Below the pieces are notes generated by a model, which saw nothing but the letters and a program-made list of their open reading frames with translations, did not search any database and was not told the origin of the DNA. From an uncultured Marvinbryantia sp. (GTDB lineage Bacteria > Bacillota > Clostridia > Lachnospirales > Lachnospiraceae): a stretch of DNA of 7,001 bases. The DNA lies in NCBI GenBank assembly GCA_947624335.1, contig CANQJX010000097.1, positions 1 to 7,001 of the forward strand, read 5' to 3'. Of the stretch, positions 5,430-7,001 are shown piece by piece (position 1 is the stretch's first letter; every line of letters starts with the position of its first letter). Position numbers and translations under genes: made by a program.

Positions 5430-6347
5430 ATGAGCGATATTTTTGAGCTATACCGCGAACAGGGCGTCAGCGGGGGGCTTTTGCGTGAAATAGAACGTTT
5501 CCGTAAAAAATACGAAGTGGAGCCGCAGGTACAGAACCGCGTCCTGCGTCCCCAGATCCGCTTTTACGGGAAAGAAATTTTTGAAATGGCGGCTACGGCG
5601 CTTCTGCAGGGAGAACATGTCCTGCTGTCCGGGACAAAAGCCACGGGGAAAAATGTACTGGCGGAGAATCTCGCCTGGGTGTTCGGCCGTCCTGTCTATA
5701 ATGTTTCTTTCCATGTAAATACCGACAGCGCTTCTTTAATAGGAACCGATACCTTTCGGAACAACGAAGTGACTCTGCGCCGCGGGCCGGTATACGACTG
5801 CGCGGTATACGGCGGCTTCGGAATTTTTGATGAAATCAATATGGCGAAAAACGACGCGGTAGCCGTGCTGCACGCCGCGCTGGATTACCGCCGCATGATC
5901 GACGTGCCCGGTTACGAAAAAATCGAACTGCATGAGGCGGCGCGCTTTATCGGGACAATGAATTATGGCTATGCGGGCACAAAAGAATTAAACGAAGCGC
6001 TGGTTTCGCGCTTTATGGTGATCGATATGCCTCCGGTCGGGGAAGAAACGCTGTTCCAGATTTTACAGGACCTGTTTCCGGAAGCGAAAAAAGAAGGGCT
6101 TTCGCAGCTGTGCGGATTCTTTCTGGATCTGCAGACGAAAGCGGCGCACAACGAAATTTCCACAAAAGCGCTGGATCTGCGCGGCCTGATCGGGGCTTTG
6201 CGCGCGATCCGCGCGGGGCTGGATCCCGTACAGGCGCTGCGCATGGGGATCGTTAATAAAAGCTTTGACATATTTGAACGGGAGATCATTGAGGATATTG
6301 TAGAGACCCGTATACCGGAGGGCTGGGATGCCGGCAATGTTTTCTGA
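5430..6347 (+). CDS. MoxR-like AAA+ ATPase with variant Walker A
   Basis: A 305-residue cytosolic AAA+ ATPase of the MoxR / AAA_5 type, the class that remodels or activates partner complexes, usually together with a VWA-domain protein. An N-terminal helical lead (about 1-45) precedes the core. Walker A is GTKATGKN (68-75), with Asn75 in place of the usual Ser/Thr; Walker B is GIFDEIN (131-137, Asp134 and Glu135); sensor 1 is Asn178 in GTMNYG; and Arg194 in EALVSRF is the likely arginine finger. A helical lid region follows (about 210-300). The LIGTDTF segment after Walker A resembles the substrate-loop region of the MoxR/CbbQ/GvpN group. The start ATG has GAGGGAGA (5416-5423) 6 nt upstream. 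It lies 17 nt after the 75-residue gene and overlaps the next gene by 20 nt. ATP hydrolysis is likely because Walker B, sensor 1 and Arg finger are intact, but the Asn substitution affects the Mg-coordinating position. The biological client is unknown. Confidence 0.9.
   Translation: MSDIFELYREQGVSGGLLREIERFRKKYEVEPQVQNRVLRPQIRFYGKEIFEMAATALLQGEHVLLSGTKATGKNVLAENLAWVFGRPVYNVSFHVNTDSASLIGTDTFRNNEVTLRRGPVYDCAVYGGFGIFDEINMAKNDAVAVLHAALDYRRMIDVPGYEKIELHEAARFIGTMNYGYAGTKELNEALVSRFMVIDMPPVGEETLFQILQDLFPEAKKEGLSQLCGFFLDLQTKAAHNEISTKALDLRGLIGALRAIRAGLDPVQALRMGIVNKSFDIFEREIIEDIVETRIPEGWDAGNVF
6317..6322 (+). promoter_or_regulatory. Ribosome binding site that sets the start of the last gene
   Basis: GGAGGG lies 5 nt before the ATG at 6328. 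Two later in-frame ATGs, at 6337 and 6352, would be 14 and 29 nt away and lack a better site. This favours 6328, within the last codons of the ATPase gene, and so translational coupling of the two. Confidence 0.65.
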
Positions 6348-7001
6348 GTCTATGGACAATTCGATAGAGACATATCGGGCGGAGATCGAAAACCGTGTGC
6401 GTAATCTGATGTGGACCGTCAGCGGGGACTACGCTCTGGATGTAAAGATCGATGTGGACGCCTTTGCAAAAAATAAATATATTGCGCTTTACGACGCTGT
6501 CAAGCAGGGCGCTTTCGCACGCTATTACAGTGTGGACGAACTGGGTCTGTATCTGCTGAAAAAGCGTTTTTACGGTGCGAAGGAAGCGCCGCTGACTGCG
6601 CTTGCCCAGTTGTGTACGGACGCGGCGGCTTATCCGGCGATCATCCGGGAACGTCCCGGCGTGCAGGGAGTGCGCAAAAAAGCGTTTGAGGCGCTTCTGG
6701 AACACGATTTTTACCGGCTCAGCCAGTCGTTTGCCGGCAGGGTAAAGATTTCTTTTATGAGAGATTTTCTGGACGGGGAGCGGCGGGATGAGCAGCGCAT
6801 CCAGAGCGCGAAGGATATACTGTACGGGCTAAAGGACTGTGCGGACACCATGGCGGTGATCCGCGCGATCGACTGCCTGTACAATACTTATATCGACGCG
6901 TCGTTTGAACGCAGGCACGGGAATCTGGAGCGTATTCTGGCGGTGGAAATGGAAGAGATTCTGCAGGACGGATGGCAGGATTTTCTCGACGAGGATCTGT
7001 T
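6328..7001 (+). CDS. Unknown protein, N-terminal 224 residues (runs off right edge); possible VWA partner of the ATPase
   Basis: An open frame without any stop from 6328 to the right edge (224 codons plus 2 nt), in the +1 frame relative to the ATPase gene and overlapping it by 20 nt. The visible part is a soluble, charged, mostly helical protein beginning MPAMFSESMDNSIETYRAEI, followed by ENRVRNLMWTVSGDYALDV (21-39), a KQGAFARYY segment (59-67) and a Glu/Asp-rich end. No signal peptide, membrane helix or recognised catalytic motif is present, and no MIDAS (DxSxS) motif appears in these residues. From the common pairing of MoxR-type ATPases with a following VWA protein whose VWA domain is C-terminal, I infer that this may be such a partner with a helical N-terminal domain. 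That domain would lie beyond 7001. Coding status is firm; function is not. Confidence 0.8.
   Translation, partial: MPAMFSESMDNSIETYRAEIENRVRNLMWTVSGDYALDVKIDVDAFAKNKYIALYDAVKQGAFARYYSVDELGLYLLKKRFYGAKEAPLTALAQLCTDAAAYPAIIRERPGVQGVRKKAFEALLEHDFYRLSQSFAGRVKISFMRDFLDGERRDEQRIQSAKDILYGLKDCADTMAVIRAIDCLYNTYIDASFERRHGNLERILAVEMEEILQDGWQDFLDEDL

Noticed and set aside
6328..6354. Possible frameshift joining the ATPase and the following gene
   Set aside because: The ATPase ends after a complete lid region and the next frame has its own GGAGGG site and ATG, so an ordinary short overlap explains it; no slippery heptamer is seen.
1..7001. Mobile element, CRISPR, prophage or toxin-antitoxin content
   Set aside because: No transposase, integrase, direct-repeat array, tRNA or attachment-site pattern was found, and genes are uniformly packed with similar composition.

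Overview
The window looks like chromosomal core DNA from a low-to-mid GC Firmicute of the class Clostridia, most likely Lachnospiraceae. This rests on recognised protein families (a clostridial-type FtsH, a DUF1846/UPF0371 protein, CTP synthase), strong purine-rich ribosome binding sites and sigma-A-like promoters. It is an inference from sequence memory, not a database match. I see no insertion sequence, CRISPR array, tRNA, rRNA or prophage signature.

Left arm (minus strand, 1-1781): the N-terminal 73 codons of CTP synthase (pyrG) run off the left edge. Upstream of it, on the same strand, lies a complete DUF1846/UPF0371 gene. The 84-bp gap between them holds an AT-rich inverted repeat just after the DUF1846 stop codon and a good promoter for pyrG (TTTTCA, 17 bp, TATAAT). 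pyrG is therefore probably transcribed on its own from a very short leader.

Divergent promoter region (1782-1964): 183 bp with a clear ftsH promoter on the plus strand (TTGATT, 17 bp, TATACT) and an extended -10 candidate for DUF1846 on the minus strand.

Right arm (plus strand, 1965-7001): a tightly packed apparent operon of five genes. These are ftsH (membrane AAA+ zinc protease), a CPA2-type cation/proton antiporter starting at the base after the ftsH stop, a 75-residue protein of unknown function overlapping the antiporter by 14 nt, a MoxR-like AAA+ ATPase, and a gene overlapping the ATPase by 20 nt that continues past the right edge. The last three resemble the MoxR-ATPase plus partner arrangement, in which a AAA+ ATPase works with a VWA protein on maturation of another complex. 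The C-terminal part that would show a VWA domain lies outside the window.

Most noteworthy points: a perfect 11-bp inverted repeat with a CUUG tetraloop inside the first codons of the antiporter, right at the ftsH boundary; an asparagine in place of Ser/Thr in the Walker A motif of the MoxR-like ATPase; and the three-gene module of small protein, ATPase and unknown partner, which is the best candidate here for an undescribed system.
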